A stretch of 64,000 nt of DNA from an uncultured Dysgonomonas sp. (GCA_937875275.1 CALNCC010000146.1:15806-79805), one strand, 5' to 3'; shown: positions 9,834 through 17,742, counted from the stretch's first letter. Numbers and translations are program-made. The notes: generated from the sequence alone by a model not told the origin.

Positions 9834-11099
9834 TCATTTCGAGACCAGAAATTGATGTCCGATTCTGCAAAACAAACATTTTCTCAATTCACAATACTCG
9901 CGCCGAAGCTGTATCATAGATTGAGAATCTGCCGCATTGCAAAGAGGCATTTTCAATTTTCCAAAACTGGTCGTTATCGTATTCTTTTCGGGCTTTATCT
10001 GTTCCAGAAATGTGGTTGCCCGTTCGCACATTTCGTCGTTTCCAATACTTTTCCCGTAAGAAAATAGCACCGGTACAACCGAATTTATAAGTATAATATC
10101 TAAGGATGAGTCTCCCAGATATTTTGATTTCCTTTCACTTTCTATACCGAAGCTGTAATGCGTTTGCCAATACTCTGAGGCATTGACATGAAACATCAAT
10201 CGCAACTGTCCTATATCTTCGCACTTTATTATTTTAGAAAAAAGTCCGTGCGACTGATAAAGCAAATTCGCCAGTTGAGCAATCCTTATTTGGGGGAAAG
10301 CCGTAGGGCGACTTCTTAGCTTCTTAAATAAAAACGCATCAAGTGATTGTAAAGTATATTTTGTACGTAAAAACTCATATTCTTTTTGCAATTTTCTGAA
10401 ATAATCATCTTCCACATCAGCCGTTTCGAGCATTCCTGCCTGACCAAATAGCAAGGCTTCGGTTTGATCGATATTATCGCCTTGTTTCTGCATATACCTG
10501 AGAGGTAAACTGAGAGCCAGTCTTTCGAATGAATCAGAATTGAGCCCAAATCCAAAATTGCGGGACAAAATCACATAGAATACATCGTCCCACGATCCGT
10601 TATAACGATCGAGAAGATCGAATACGTGATTTGATTTACGTTCGAGCCGTTCGATAAGAAGACGGCTCATCCACGAGTGAAGATGAAAAGACGGCATGTC
10701 GCCAATATAATTGGCACAAGGTGTCTGCATTCCCGAGTGCAGCAGAAAGTCATGATTATCTTTTATTCCTTGCGGAACAACTATTTTACATTGAGGTATA
10801 CTCTTATTCAGCTGATTACAAACCTCGCCATTCACTTTTTCTACAATATGCAATATGACAGAGTTGTAATTGGCATTTTCGTGGTGTTTATGTTTTACCC
10901 ATTCATCCGATGAAGTATGTATTTCAACATTGCCTGCCCACATTTCGCCATCAATCTTCACTTTGGCATTGAAAAAGTCCGGCCCCTGATTTGTGTTATG
11001 TATGCCGACATCGATTACCTCGACCGACAAACCATCTGTTGTGATGAGGGCATTCTCAAACAATCGATATTTCCATACATAATGCAGAATGTCCTCCAT
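9834..11099 (-). CDS. DUF2851 family protein
   Basis: A 421-residue cytosolic protein beginning MEDILHYVWKYRLF. It contains the DUF2851 hallmark region VEVIDVGIHNTNQGPDFFNA and the nuclease-like stretch WAGNVEIHTSSDEWVKH with a following HHENANYNSVILHIV. The E-H-x-S-x-W-x-H constellation suggests a metal-binding site, but no activity has been established for the family as far as I know. It is the first gene of a three-gene operon, with a -7 box 37 bp upstream. Length is normal for the family. Confidence 0.9.
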   Translation of the reverse strand: MEDILHYVWKYRLFENALITTDGLSVEVIDVGIHNTNQGPDFFNAKVKIDGEMWAGNVEIHTSSDEWVKHKHHENANYNSVILHIVEKVNGEVCNQLNKSIPQCKIVVPQGIKDNHDFLLHSGMQTPCANYIGDMPSFHLHSWMSRLLIERLERKSNHVFDLLDRYNGSWDDVFYVILSRNFGFGLNSDSFERLALSLPLRYMQKQGDNIDQTEALLFGQAGMLETADVEDDYFRKLQKEYEFLRTKYTLQSLDAFLFKKLRSRPTAFPQIRIAQLANLLYQSHGLFSKIIKCEDIGQLRLMFHVNASEYWQTHYSFGIESERKSKYLGDSSLDIILINSVVPVLFSYGKSIGNDEMCERATTFLEQIKPEKNTITTSFGKLKMPLCNAADSQSMIQLRREYCELRKCLFCRIGHQFLVSK

Positions 11100-11135
11100 A
11101 TCGTCTATCGTGTATTTTTGATTTTAACCTCTCTT

Positions 11136-11143
11136 CAAAGTTA
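11136..11143 (-). promoter_or_regulatory. -7 box upstream of the DUF2851 operon
   Basis: The minus strand reads TAACTTTG (TAnnTTTG), 37 bp before the DUF2851 start and just downstream of the mutS-like gene's stop. Confidence 0.5.
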
Positions 11144-11153
11144 AGAAAAAATA

Positions 11154-12941
11154 TTACAGACCGGTTATCCCCATTTGCCTCATCAAGAAACAGGCATTCA
11201 TATTCTGGGCAACACCTTCCCTTATTTTGTAAGAGAACGAAAGTCGGTCATTTTTTATATCTGCCTCGAAACAGTGATTTTTCACTGCTTCGGGAAATTC
11301 TGCCTCCAAATTACCCAATTCTAAATCGTGAGTGGCGATGATGCCATTCCCCTTTAATGAGACTAATTGTTTCATAAGGGCTATCGATCCTTTTTGCTTA
11401 TCTTCCGAATTTGTACCTTTCAGAATTTCATCTAATATGATGAATAGCTTTTCTCCCGATTGCAGGCGGTCTATTATCATTTTCAACCTTTTCAGCTCAG
11501 CAAAGAAATACGATTCATTATCGTTGAGCGAGTCGGAAGTTCTCAGGTTAGTAACCAACCGGAAAGGATGACATTTCAGTTTGTCGGCGCATACAGGCAA
11601 TCCTATTCCTGCAAACATAAGGCTGACCCCTACCGTACGAAAATAGGTGCTTTTACCCGCCATATTAGCCCCCGTAACAACCAAAAAAAACGGACGCTGA
11701 TGAAGTGAAACATCGTTGCGCACGCAGACGTCTCTCTTTATGAGAGGATGCCCCAAATTCACGGCTTCGAAACCGTAAGAATCGGTTATTTCGGGATAGG
11801 TATAATCAGGATGGTTGTAGGCATACACCGACAATGACACAAGGGCATCTATCTTACCTAAGGCATCGAACCATTCAGCTATTTCCTTATCATATTCCCT
11901 CATCCATTTTTCAGTCTTTATGGCATATCTTACTGTCCACATCAACAGTGGATTGAGAAAAAGAATCCCTACGAATGTGAATCCTTGCTCGAGATTGCTG
12001 ATCAGATATTTGAGTTTGGATATGGCAACCGATGCCGACCCTTTAGACAACAATATGTGTTGTATTTCAACCAATTCGGGACTGTCAATTTTTTCGTTTT
12101 CTATCAGTCGGAATAAATTGGAATATGATTGCAACAGGTCAGCTTTTTTTCCGACTCTATTCAGTTTCTTATTGATGCTCTTCATCGGAATAGAACTGAC
12201 CGCAATAGCAACGACCCATGCAATGATGAAGAAACTGTCTGAGACATAATTGAGTGCGTAAAGAACGATTGTGGACAAGAAAAGCACAGGTATTACGTAT
12301 TGTAATATACGCCACATGAGGCTGTTGATTCCTGAACTAAACTGCGCAGATATATTTTTAATATCAAAACCTTCATCGTCATACATTGCTCCCAATGCTC
12401 TGAATTTTTTTATAAATTCGATATCCGTACTTAATTCCTGTACAGCCGCCTGACGTTTCTCGATCTGTTCTTTGTCCTCTAACGGGTTGGCGAATATATC
12501 TATTAAATGCTTCTTTCCGTAAGAGGATACGGCTCTGTTGACAGATTGAAATATGGATCGTTGTCCGAATATGTCTAAATCGACCGTGAAACGGTGGCTT
12601 GCGTCAACCGCTTCTGCTGCTCCATCGAATGCCGAATAGTCGTAATTGATACCTTTCAATTCATTCTGTGCATTTATGATCAGAATCTCGGTATATCTTT
12701 TCTCAGTGTATAAACGGTTGTGGTATTTGAGTAGAAATAGGAAGACGACAACAAGGGCAAAAATAATCCCTGTTATGAGTAGTCCATTACCCCATAGCAT
12801 TATGCACAAAGCAATACATGCTAATACCAAAACCAGTCGCAATGTGCCTACTCTGAAAATCTTTTTCTTCAACAATGATAATTTTACAGTCTCTTCTTTT
12901 ATCAACGATCGGTATCCCTCCTCTACTTCCTCTAATGTCAT
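11154..12941 (-). CDS. Membrane-anchored MutS-family ATPase
   Basis: A 595-residue protein with a MutS-type ATPase domain at the C-terminal third. It has Walker A GANMAGKST at residues 424-432, Walker B FIILDEILKGTNSEDK, and the trans element IATHDLELGNL. The N-terminal half carries four hydrophobic segments in two pairs (about residues 34-72 and 213-252), so the ATPase is anchored on the cytosolic side of the membrane. The mismatch-recognition domain of true MutS is absent. This architecture recurs in Bacteroidota under the name MutS-related protein; its role is unknown and mismatch repair is unlikely. It is monocistronic by spacing. Confidence 0.88.
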   Translation of the reverse strand: MTLEEVEEGYRSLIKEETVKLSLLKKKIFRVGTLRLVLVLACIALCIMLWGNGLLITGIIFALVVVFLFLLKYHNRLYTEKRYTEILIINAQNELKGINYDYSAFDGAAEAVDASHRFTVDLDIFGQRSIFQSVNRAVSSYGKKHLIDIFANPLEDKEQIEKRQAAVQELSTDIEFIKKFRALGAMYDDEGFDIKNISAQFSSGINSLMWRILQYVIPVLFLSTIVLYALNYVSDSFFIIAWVVAIAVSSIPMKSINKKLNRVGKKADLLQSYSNLFRLIENEKIDSPELVEIQHILLSKGSASVAISKLKYLISNLEQGFTFVGILFLNPLLMWTVRYAIKTEKWMREYDKEIAEWFDALGKIDALVSLSVYAYNHPDYTYPEITDSYGFEAVNLGHPLIKRDVCVRNDVSLHQRPFFLVVTGANMAGKSTYFRTVGVSLMFAGIGLPVCADKLKCHPFRLVTNLRTSDSLNDNESYFFAELKRLKMIIDRLQSGEKLFIILDEILKGTNSEDKQKGSIALMKQLVSLKGNGIIATHDLELGNLEAEFPEAVKNHCFEADIKNDRLSFSYKIREGVAQNMNACFLMRQMGITGL

Positions 12942-13376
12942 ATAGTTTTATTGGTTTTATATTCTTCGTTTTTTAATGCTTTACCAATGCAAAGTAAATC
13001 AATTGCAGACATGTGAAATTATATACGCCAAATATCGGCAAACACACGGAAAGCAAAATTATGTCATTGCAAATTACGTAAAAATATTAGAAGTATTCTA
13101 ACAAATAGATTGGTAAGACACAGCAGGTATGTGAAAATTTATTTAAACATATTCATTACGGATAAAATTATTCTTAACTTTGAAGCCATAAGGTAAGCAA
13201 GTTCTGATTTATCTATTATAGGAATAGAATACAGATTGGAGATGCAAAAACGACACAAGGGTACGGTCAACAAACACAAAAACGTGTTACCTTTGTAGCC
13301 TTTTAGCAGAAGAGTGTTGCTTTTTTAATTCTCAGCTCTACTTCTCTTATTTGTTTTGTCTACTGAATAAAAATAT
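12942..13376. other. Intergenic region between the mutS-like gene and dapA
   Basis: 435 bp between divergent genes, AT-rich. It contains a TAACTTTG box near 13179-13186, a possible 18-codon leader ORF (13242-13298), and a second TACCTTTG box at 13288-13295 in front of dapA. I see no RNA gene or mobile-element trace in the rest. Confidence 0.5.
13242..13298 (+). promoter_or_regulatory. Possible 18-codon leader ORF upstream of dapA
   Basis: ATG-initiated, preceded by a GGAG three bases upstream, and encoding MQKRHKGTVNKHKNVLPL, which has four lysines and is strongly basic. It lies 79 bp before dapA, a lysine/diaminopimelate pathway gene, and a short weak AGCA/TGCT stem with a T-run (13303-13326) follows it. 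A lysine-sensing attenuator is conceivable but unproven; a TACCTTTG promoter box inside it argues that dapA may be transcribed without it. Confidence 0.25.
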
Positions 13377-14273
13377 ATGCCGGAAATTAACTTGAAAGGA
13401 ATGGGAGTAGCACTGATTACTCCATTTAATGAGGATGGGAGTATTGATTTTGACGCTTTGTCCTCTCTCATCGAATACCAAATAGAAGGTGGTATCAATT
13501 ACTTGGTTGTATTGGGCACTACTGCCGAAACACCGACGTTGAGTGATGATGAGAAGAATGAGGTTGTCGAATTTGTTACCGATAAAGTAAACGGTCGCAT
13601 ACCCATCATACTTGGCGAAGGTGGAAATAATACTCGTGCCATTGTAGACAAGCTGAAAAAGAATAATTATCCTAAGGGTATAGATGGCATCCTTTCGGTA
13701 GTCCCATATTACAACAAGCCCACGCAAGAGGGTATATACCAGCATTATAAAGCAATAGCGGAAGCGTCTTCCTATCCTGTCATATTATATAACGTGCCGG
13801 GGCGTACGGGTGTGAATATGACTGCTGCGACAACCTTGCGTCTTGCCCGAGAGTTTTCCAACATTGTGGCTATCAAGGAGGCATCGGGGAATATTTGTCA
13901 GATAAACGAAATAATAAAAGACAAGCCAACAGGATTTGAAGTGATATCGGGTGATGATGGCATCACGCTCTCCCTGATTGAGATGGGAGGAATAGGGGTG
14001 ATCTCGGTTATAGGTAACGCTTTTCCGAAAGAGTTTGCACAGATGACCACACTTGCACTTAATGGCAAACAAGAAGAAGCACGTAACATACATTACGAAT
14101 TGAGTGAATTATACGACCTGCTATTCGTTGATGGCAACCCAGCCGGAGTAAAAAGCATGCTTCGCTATATGAATCGTGTAAAAAATGTACTACGCCTGCC
14201 TCTTATGCCGACATCTGAGCAGACCACCAAGAAAATAAATTCAGCACTAACAAAACTGAATATCAATAGATAA
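13377..14273 (+). CDS. dapA: 4-hydroxy-tetrahydrodipicolinate synthase DapA
   Basis: Condenses pyruvate with aspartate semialdehyde, the first committed step of diaminopimelate and lysine synthesis. The 298-residue TIM barrel shows GTTAETPTL (the usual substrate-binding TT pair), YYNKPTQEG, the catalytic tyrosine in YNVPGRTG (Tyr138) and the Schiff-base lysine in IKEASGN (Lys167), followed by SGDD. Length is normal. It stands alone on the plus strand; the next feature is tRNA-Arg, 91 bp downstream. Confidence 0.97.
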   Translation: MPEINLKGMGVALITPFNEDGSIDFDALSSLIEYQIEGGINYLVVLGTTAETPTLSDDEKNEVVEFVTDKVNGRIPIILGEGGNNTRAIVDKLKKNNYPKGIDGILSVVPYYNKPTQEGIYQHYKAIAEASSYPVILYNVPGRTGVNMTAATTLRLAREFSNIVAIKEASGNICQINEIIKDKPTGFEVISGDDGITLSLIEMGGIGVISVIGNAFPKEFAQMTTLALNGKQEEARNIHYELSELYDLLFVDGNPAGVKSMLRYMNRVKNVLRLPLMPTSEQTTKKINSALTKLNINR

Positions 14274-14307
14274 GAGCCGGCAAGATGAAAAAGATGTAAA
14301 AAAGCAG

Positions 14308-14327
14308 GTATTTTACTTGTAAAATAC
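14308..14327. repeat. Perfect 20-bp palindrome overlapping the tRNA-Arg promoter
   Basis: GTATTTTAC, two T, GTAAAATAC: nine perfectly paired bases per arm. Its centre contains the TTG that forms the -33 element of the tRNA promoter. No T-run follows, so a dapA terminator is unlikely; an operator or a symmetrical protein-binding site fits better. Confidence 0.8.
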
Positions 14328-14347
14328 ATAAAACAGTTCTATCTTTG
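14317..14347 (+). promoter_or_regulatory. Promoter of tRNA-Arg
   Basis: -33 TTG at 14317-14319, a 20-bp spacer, and the -7 box TATCTTTG at 14340-14347. This is the canonical Bacteroidota arrangement, 17 bp before the tRNA 5' end. Confidence 0.75.
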
Positions 14348-14364
14348 CATCGCAATTAAGCAAT

Positions 14365-14438
14365 GGCTTCGTAGCTCAACTGTATAGAGCATCTGACTAC
14401 GGATCAGAAGGTTGAAGGTTAGAATCCTTCCGAGGTCA
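14365..14438 (+). tRNA. tRNA-Arg (anticodon ACG)
   Basis: A cloverleaf can be folded by eye: acceptor GGCTTCG with CGAGGTC (two G-U pairs), D arm GCTC/GAGC, anticodon stem TCTGA/TCAGA with loop CTACGGA giving anticodon ACG, T arm GAAGG/CCTTC with loop TTAGAAT, and discriminator A. CCA is not encoded, as usual for the phylum. A promoter and a terminator flank it. The decayed recombinase 150 bp downstream suggests this tRNA served as an integration site. Confidence 0.93.
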
Positions 14439-14451
14439 CTATATGAAAATC

Positions 14452-14484
14452 AAGCGGTTATATTAGTTTATAGCCGCTTTTTTA
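14452..14484 (+). terminator. Terminator of tRNA-Arg
   Basis: AAGCGGTTAT and ATAGCCGCTT pair over ten bases (one G-U) around an 8-nt loop, followed directly by a T-run. Confidence 0.9.
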
Positions 14485-14589
14485 TATCTATAAGGCTGTA
14501 AATTTAAGTGAAAAAACATAAGAAAACATACATGAAAAAGGTATATTTCGTATCTTGTTTACAAATAGTTTACACTGAAATTTAATGTT

Positions 14590-14690
14590 ATGGCGACGTT
14601 TAAACCTGTAATTAGAAGAAAAGATTAGATAGAACATATTTAGTTTACATACGATCATTTGATAATCATTTCCGAAAGTGCTGATTCCCG
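14590..14690 (+). pseudogene. Remnant of a tyrosine recombinase (N-terminus only)
   Basis: The ATG at 14590 begins MATFKPVIRRK. A one-base shift in the following A-run then restores KRLDRTYLVYIR before further stops. This matches the arm-binding N-terminus of Bacteroidota phage-type integrases (MATFKPVIRRK..DGTYLVYIR...). No catalytic domain follows; 14690-14954 holds only stops and no recognisable homology. It lies about 150 bp after tRNA-Arg in the same orientation, where such integrases usually sit relative to their att site. It is a dead fragment. The end coordinate is approximate. Confidence 0.75.
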
Positions 14691-14954
14691 ACTTGTGAGG
14701 AAAATACGAAATTCGGGGCTTAAGATATTCCCTGCCTATAAATTTAAGGGCTCAATGAACCTATCGACGTATATAATCACGGTATAGATGCAAGTTAATA
14801 TGTGATATTGGAGGAGGTACTCGGCAGACGAAATGAAGTTCAGATGTGTCGGAATATTTAGTTGGTAAAAAGATGTCAAAAACAAATCGTTTATAATGGC
14901 ATGATATTTGATGGTATTTCTCAGTTATTAATTAATCAATAAATCATAATAACT

Positions 14955-15263
14955 ATGCATAAAGTTACTCGTTTCACCCATATTGGATTTCAATTTAATT
15001 CATGTAAGGATTCTGGTGTCAATCTTGATATTGAGGAGGTTCAAATACAAATAGAGAATAAGAATCTTTTCCCTTGGCTTCAAAAGAAGCTTCCAGATTT
15101 AGACATATCCCGGTATAGTCAAAAGGAGTTGGATGAAATAGGAGAATATTTCTATCAAACAGACAGTTGTTATGGAAGTAATCATTTTGGGGTGAAAAAT
15201 GATGGTCTTTTACTCCTTGTTGCTTATTGCCTTGAAGGAGCTCAAAATAATTTTAAACCATAG
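14955..15263 (+). CDS. Orphan 102-residue hypothetical protein
   Basis: An uninterrupted ORF, MHKVTRFTHIGF..., mostly acidic and polar with a C-terminal hydrophobic patch (GLLLLVAYCLEGA). I recognise no domain. Cysteines at three spread positions and a GSNHFGVKNDG loop are the only notable features. It sits inside a decayed mobile-element region between an integrase fragment and an IS relic. It is either a cargo gene that has survived or a chance ORF; its length and ordinary codon use favour a real gene. No promoter box is evident just upstream. Confidence 0.5.
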   Translation: MHKVTRFTHIGFQFNSCKDSGVNLDIEEVQIQIENKNLFPWLQKKLPDLDISRYSQKELDEIGEYFYQTDSCYGSNHFGVKNDGLLLLVAYCLEGAQNNFKP

Positions 15264-15407
15264 ATAAACTACTGCTAAGTATTTTTGATCCAAGCAATTC
15301 TCTTCGGATTTTTTTATTTCTATCTATATATTAGAAGAAAGCCATTTAAAGCGATTAAATATATAGCCGATTTAGTTCGTCGCAACAATGAATTTCAAAG
15401 AGGTGTT
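15264..15407. other. Non-coding stretch before the IS relic
   Basis: AT-rich DNA between the orphan ORF and the IS3 relic. A weak frame around 15350-15400 may be more of the eroded transposase, but I cannot support it. Confidence 0.4.
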
Positions 15408-15655
15408 GCTGATGCTTCATCAATATGCTGTTAATCAAAAAAAATAATGGTTAAGATAGTGAGCCGATCGATCAATATTTATAACCAATATAGACCACAT
15501 TGGAGTTCTGTGTTATTAACCCCAAATTAGATGCATCAACAAAAGAATATTAAAAAACCGGTGTACAAGAAAAAAGAATAGCAGTAAGAAAATTTCTACT
15601 GCTAATAATAATTTTATATTTGTATAAATATGTCAACCTATTTCAGGACGATACA
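15408..15655 (+). mobile_element. Decayed right end of an IS3-family element
   Basis: This stretch aligns base by base with the last 250 bp of the IS3-family element at 54501-55346. Translated in the transposase frame it reads VKIVSRSINIYNQYRPHW and KKPVYKKK, against VKQSINIYNPYRPHW and KKPVYKKK in the other copy. A TAG replaces a Gln codon and a frameshift follows. The end ATGTCAACCTATTTCAGGACGATACA is a degraded copy of the terminal inverted repeat. The many substitutions show it is an old, related element and not a recent copy. No left end was found. Confidence 0.85.
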
Positions 15656-15965
15656 GTTGGTAAACACGACTCTATTTTCTGAATCGCAGATTCTAAATTT
15701 GATGGCCGAGGAACAGGGTTATGTATTTCCCCCTTGCTTGTCAATAATGAAATAAGACGGAAGGCCCGATAAATTATTTTCAGCTCTAAATAGTTTTGAT
15801 GCATTGTCATCTAAAAAGAAATTTTCTCCAAGAACATTATTCCTTGTTATAGTTTCTTCCCATTTCTCTATTTTCGATTCTAAACACAGGTTAATAAAAA
15901 AATAACATCTTTGTCTTTAAGGTATTTATGCAAATTAGGAGTAAACTCAAATTCTCTTTGGCATT
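15656..15965 (-). pseudogene. Truncated, frameshifted TlpA/thioredoxin-like gene
   Basis: Read on the minus strand, three frame segments give a thioredoxin-fold C-terminal half: EFEFTPNLHKYLKDKDV, then INLCLESKIEKWEETI and FRAENNLSGLPSYFIIDKQG, then IHNPVPRPSNLESAIQKI. The family signature cis-Pro region (SGLPSYFIIDKQG) is intact. The CxxC half and all upstream parts are missing, and two frameshifts (near 15895 and 15730) interrupt the rest. Its C-terminal end abuts the IS relic. It is a pseudogene of a periplasmic TlpA/ResA-type protein. The boundaries are approximate. Confidence 0.8.
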
Positions 15966-15967
15966 AA

Positions 15968-15995
15968 CTCATCCTGCTTTTGAGAACAGGATGAG
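15968..15995. repeat. 9-bp inverted repeat with 10-nt loop
   Basis: CTCATCCTG and CAGGATGAG pair perfectly. No T-run follows on either strand, so it is not a standard terminator. It lies between the thioredoxin pseudogene and the alkaline phosphatase gene. Confidence 0.6.
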
Positions 15996-16077
15996 AAGAC
16001 CTATAGACATCCGAGTATTAAACAAAATATTTTCATTAAACCTTTTAGGCTCATAACAAAGTTGTTATTTAGTTTTT

Positions 16078-17742
16078 TTATTTCAGTTTCTTCGCAAGCT
16101 CTGATGATAGGTAGAAAGTCTCTGTCTTGTCTACATATACAGTTACTGAGCCAATGCTGAATGGTTGATCATTCAAATATGCTATTGATTTGTAAGCCGG
16201 CACTTTCAGTGTATAGCCATTCTTTTTAACTATCAACGTAGGCATTTTCTCATCTGCCGTGCTGTCCACTTCCAATTCGCATCCGGCAAAAACATCGGTG
16301 TGCTTCGCGAAGATTTGTTTTGTCAATTCAGGCAATCTTGTCTTAAGCCCTAATACATCTGACAAATAATGATTTATATCCACATTTGTATTCATACCCA
16401 CAGGGATATCTCCTTTGGGATGATATGCCGCAAGGAATACCTCTTCACCGGTGTGTCCTCCTGTCGTGAATCCGAAATATGTTCTACTATTCATAATCTT
16501 ACAGAGAGTAGATGTCATGTTAGGCCCATCAGCTACTTTCATATAATTTTCAGCTTTGTAGTTTTTAGACGAAAGCAATTTTTCCAACTCATCGTCTTTC
16601 AAGTCTATGCCTGTATATTCTTTCATCACAGCCTTAAAATCTTCCGGTTTTTGTTTCAGCAAGATCTCCTCCATTCCGGCAGCAGTTCTTTTATATTTCG
16701 ACACTGCACCAAATAGCTTATCTATACTTGCTTTGTCGTATCCGTTCAGGCTGTAACTTCCTAACGTGAATCCGCTGTTACCATGATCGGGAAGAATAAT
16801 AACCGTTGTGTTACCGTCTTTTTTAGCAAAGTCTATCACTTCTTTTACAGCATTGTCGAAAGCAATATACTCGGTAATACAACCAACTGCGTCGTTAGCA
16901 TGTGCCAACCAGTCTATCTTACTGCCTTCTACCATCAAGAAGAAACCGTCTTTGTCTTTAGAAAGCAGGTCGATTGCTTTTTTTGTCATTTCGGCTAATG
17001 AAGGCTCTTCCGCCGGATCGCGATTGATATCGTACGACATGTCTTTGTCTTTAAATAATGCCCATGCCTTGCCATCCTTATGGTTTCTGAATCCGTTGAT
17101 ATCGTTGGCGTAATATGATATTCCTTCATTCTTGAAATGCTCTTTCATGTCATCCGAAACAAGAGTTGTTCCACCACCAAACATTACATCCAGATTTTGA
17201 TATGCCATCTGTGGTGCAATTCTGTCATACGAACCACGATTGTAATAGTGCGAAGAACAGTCTGCTGGCGTAGCATGAGGAAACTCAACCGTAACTACTA
17301 ATCCGGTCGATTTTTTCTTTTCTATTCTTGCAGCTTCTAATGCTGTTGCAAGAGGTTGGTATGCCATAGATGGGTCTACTGCAACAAGGTCGTTGTCGGG
17401 GTCGGCAACGGGATATATTGCTACATTTCCTGTTTGTTGAGGCATCCCTGTCATATAGGCAGAGGTGGTTGGAGCAGAGTCTCCGATAGGAGCATTCGAT
17501 GAGAATGTTTTCACTGTTCCGCAGATATACGGATCAATATTGAGAGCATTTCCCATGTTATTGTAAATCTTATACCACCGGGCAGCAGATACTACTCCGA
17601 TAGAAGTTCCGTCAGGAATCATTACGATAACATTCTTTGTCGGTTTTACTTTTTTTCTGTACGCATCTCCATTATATGTTTGCCCAAACGCAAATGTTAC
17701 GGAGAGAATTAATAACGATAAAGTAATAAAATGTTTTTTCAT
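16078..17742 (-). CDS. Alkaline phosphatase (PhoA family)
   Basis: Periplasmic phosphomonoesterase of 554 residues with a signal peptide (cleavage near FAFGQ). Visible active-site parts are the metal ligand in MIPDGTSIG, the nucleophile region GDSAPTTSAYMTG (Ser in DSA), EFPHATPADCSSH, the acidic metal site MVEGSKIDWLAHAND, DHGNSG, and a final metal His in TGGHTGEEV. The C-terminal beta-rich tail of about 70 residues is typical of the Bacteroidales enzymes. It lies 24 bp downstream of the LolC/E-like permease gene, so the two may be co-transcribed. No Pho box was looked for beyond the -7 region and none stood out. Confidence 0.95.
   Translation of the reverse strand: MKKHFITLSLLILSVTFAFGQTYNGDAYRKKVKPTKNVIVMIPDGTSIGVVSAARWYKIYNNMGNALNIDPYICGTVKTFSSNAPIGDSAPTTSAYMTGMPQQTGNVAIYPVADPDNDLVAVDPSMAYQPLATALEAARIEKKKSTGLVVTVEFPHATPADCSSHYYNRGSYDRIAPQMAYQNLDVMFGGGTTLVSDDMKEHFKNEGISYYANDINGFRNHKDGKAWALFKDKDMSYDINRDPAEEPSLAEMTKKAIDLLSKDKDGFFLMVEGSKIDWLAHANDAVGCITEYIAFDNAVKEVIDFAKKDGNTTVIILPDHGNSGFTLGSYSLNGYDKASIDKLFGAVSKYKRTAAGMEEILLKQKPEDFKAVMKEYTGIDLKDDELEKLLSSKNYKAENYMKVADGPNMTSTLCKIMNSRTYFGFTTGGHTGEEVFLAAYHPKGDIPVGMNTNVDINHYLSDVLGLKTRLPELTKQIFAKHTDVFAGCELEVDSTADEKMPTLIVKKNGYTLKVPAYKSIAYLNDQPFSIGSVTVYVDKTETFYLSSELAKKLK

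Noticed and set aside
14690..14954. More integrase sequence after the N-terminal remnant
   Set aside because: Short frames can be read in this stretch, but none shows a recognisable recombinase motif.
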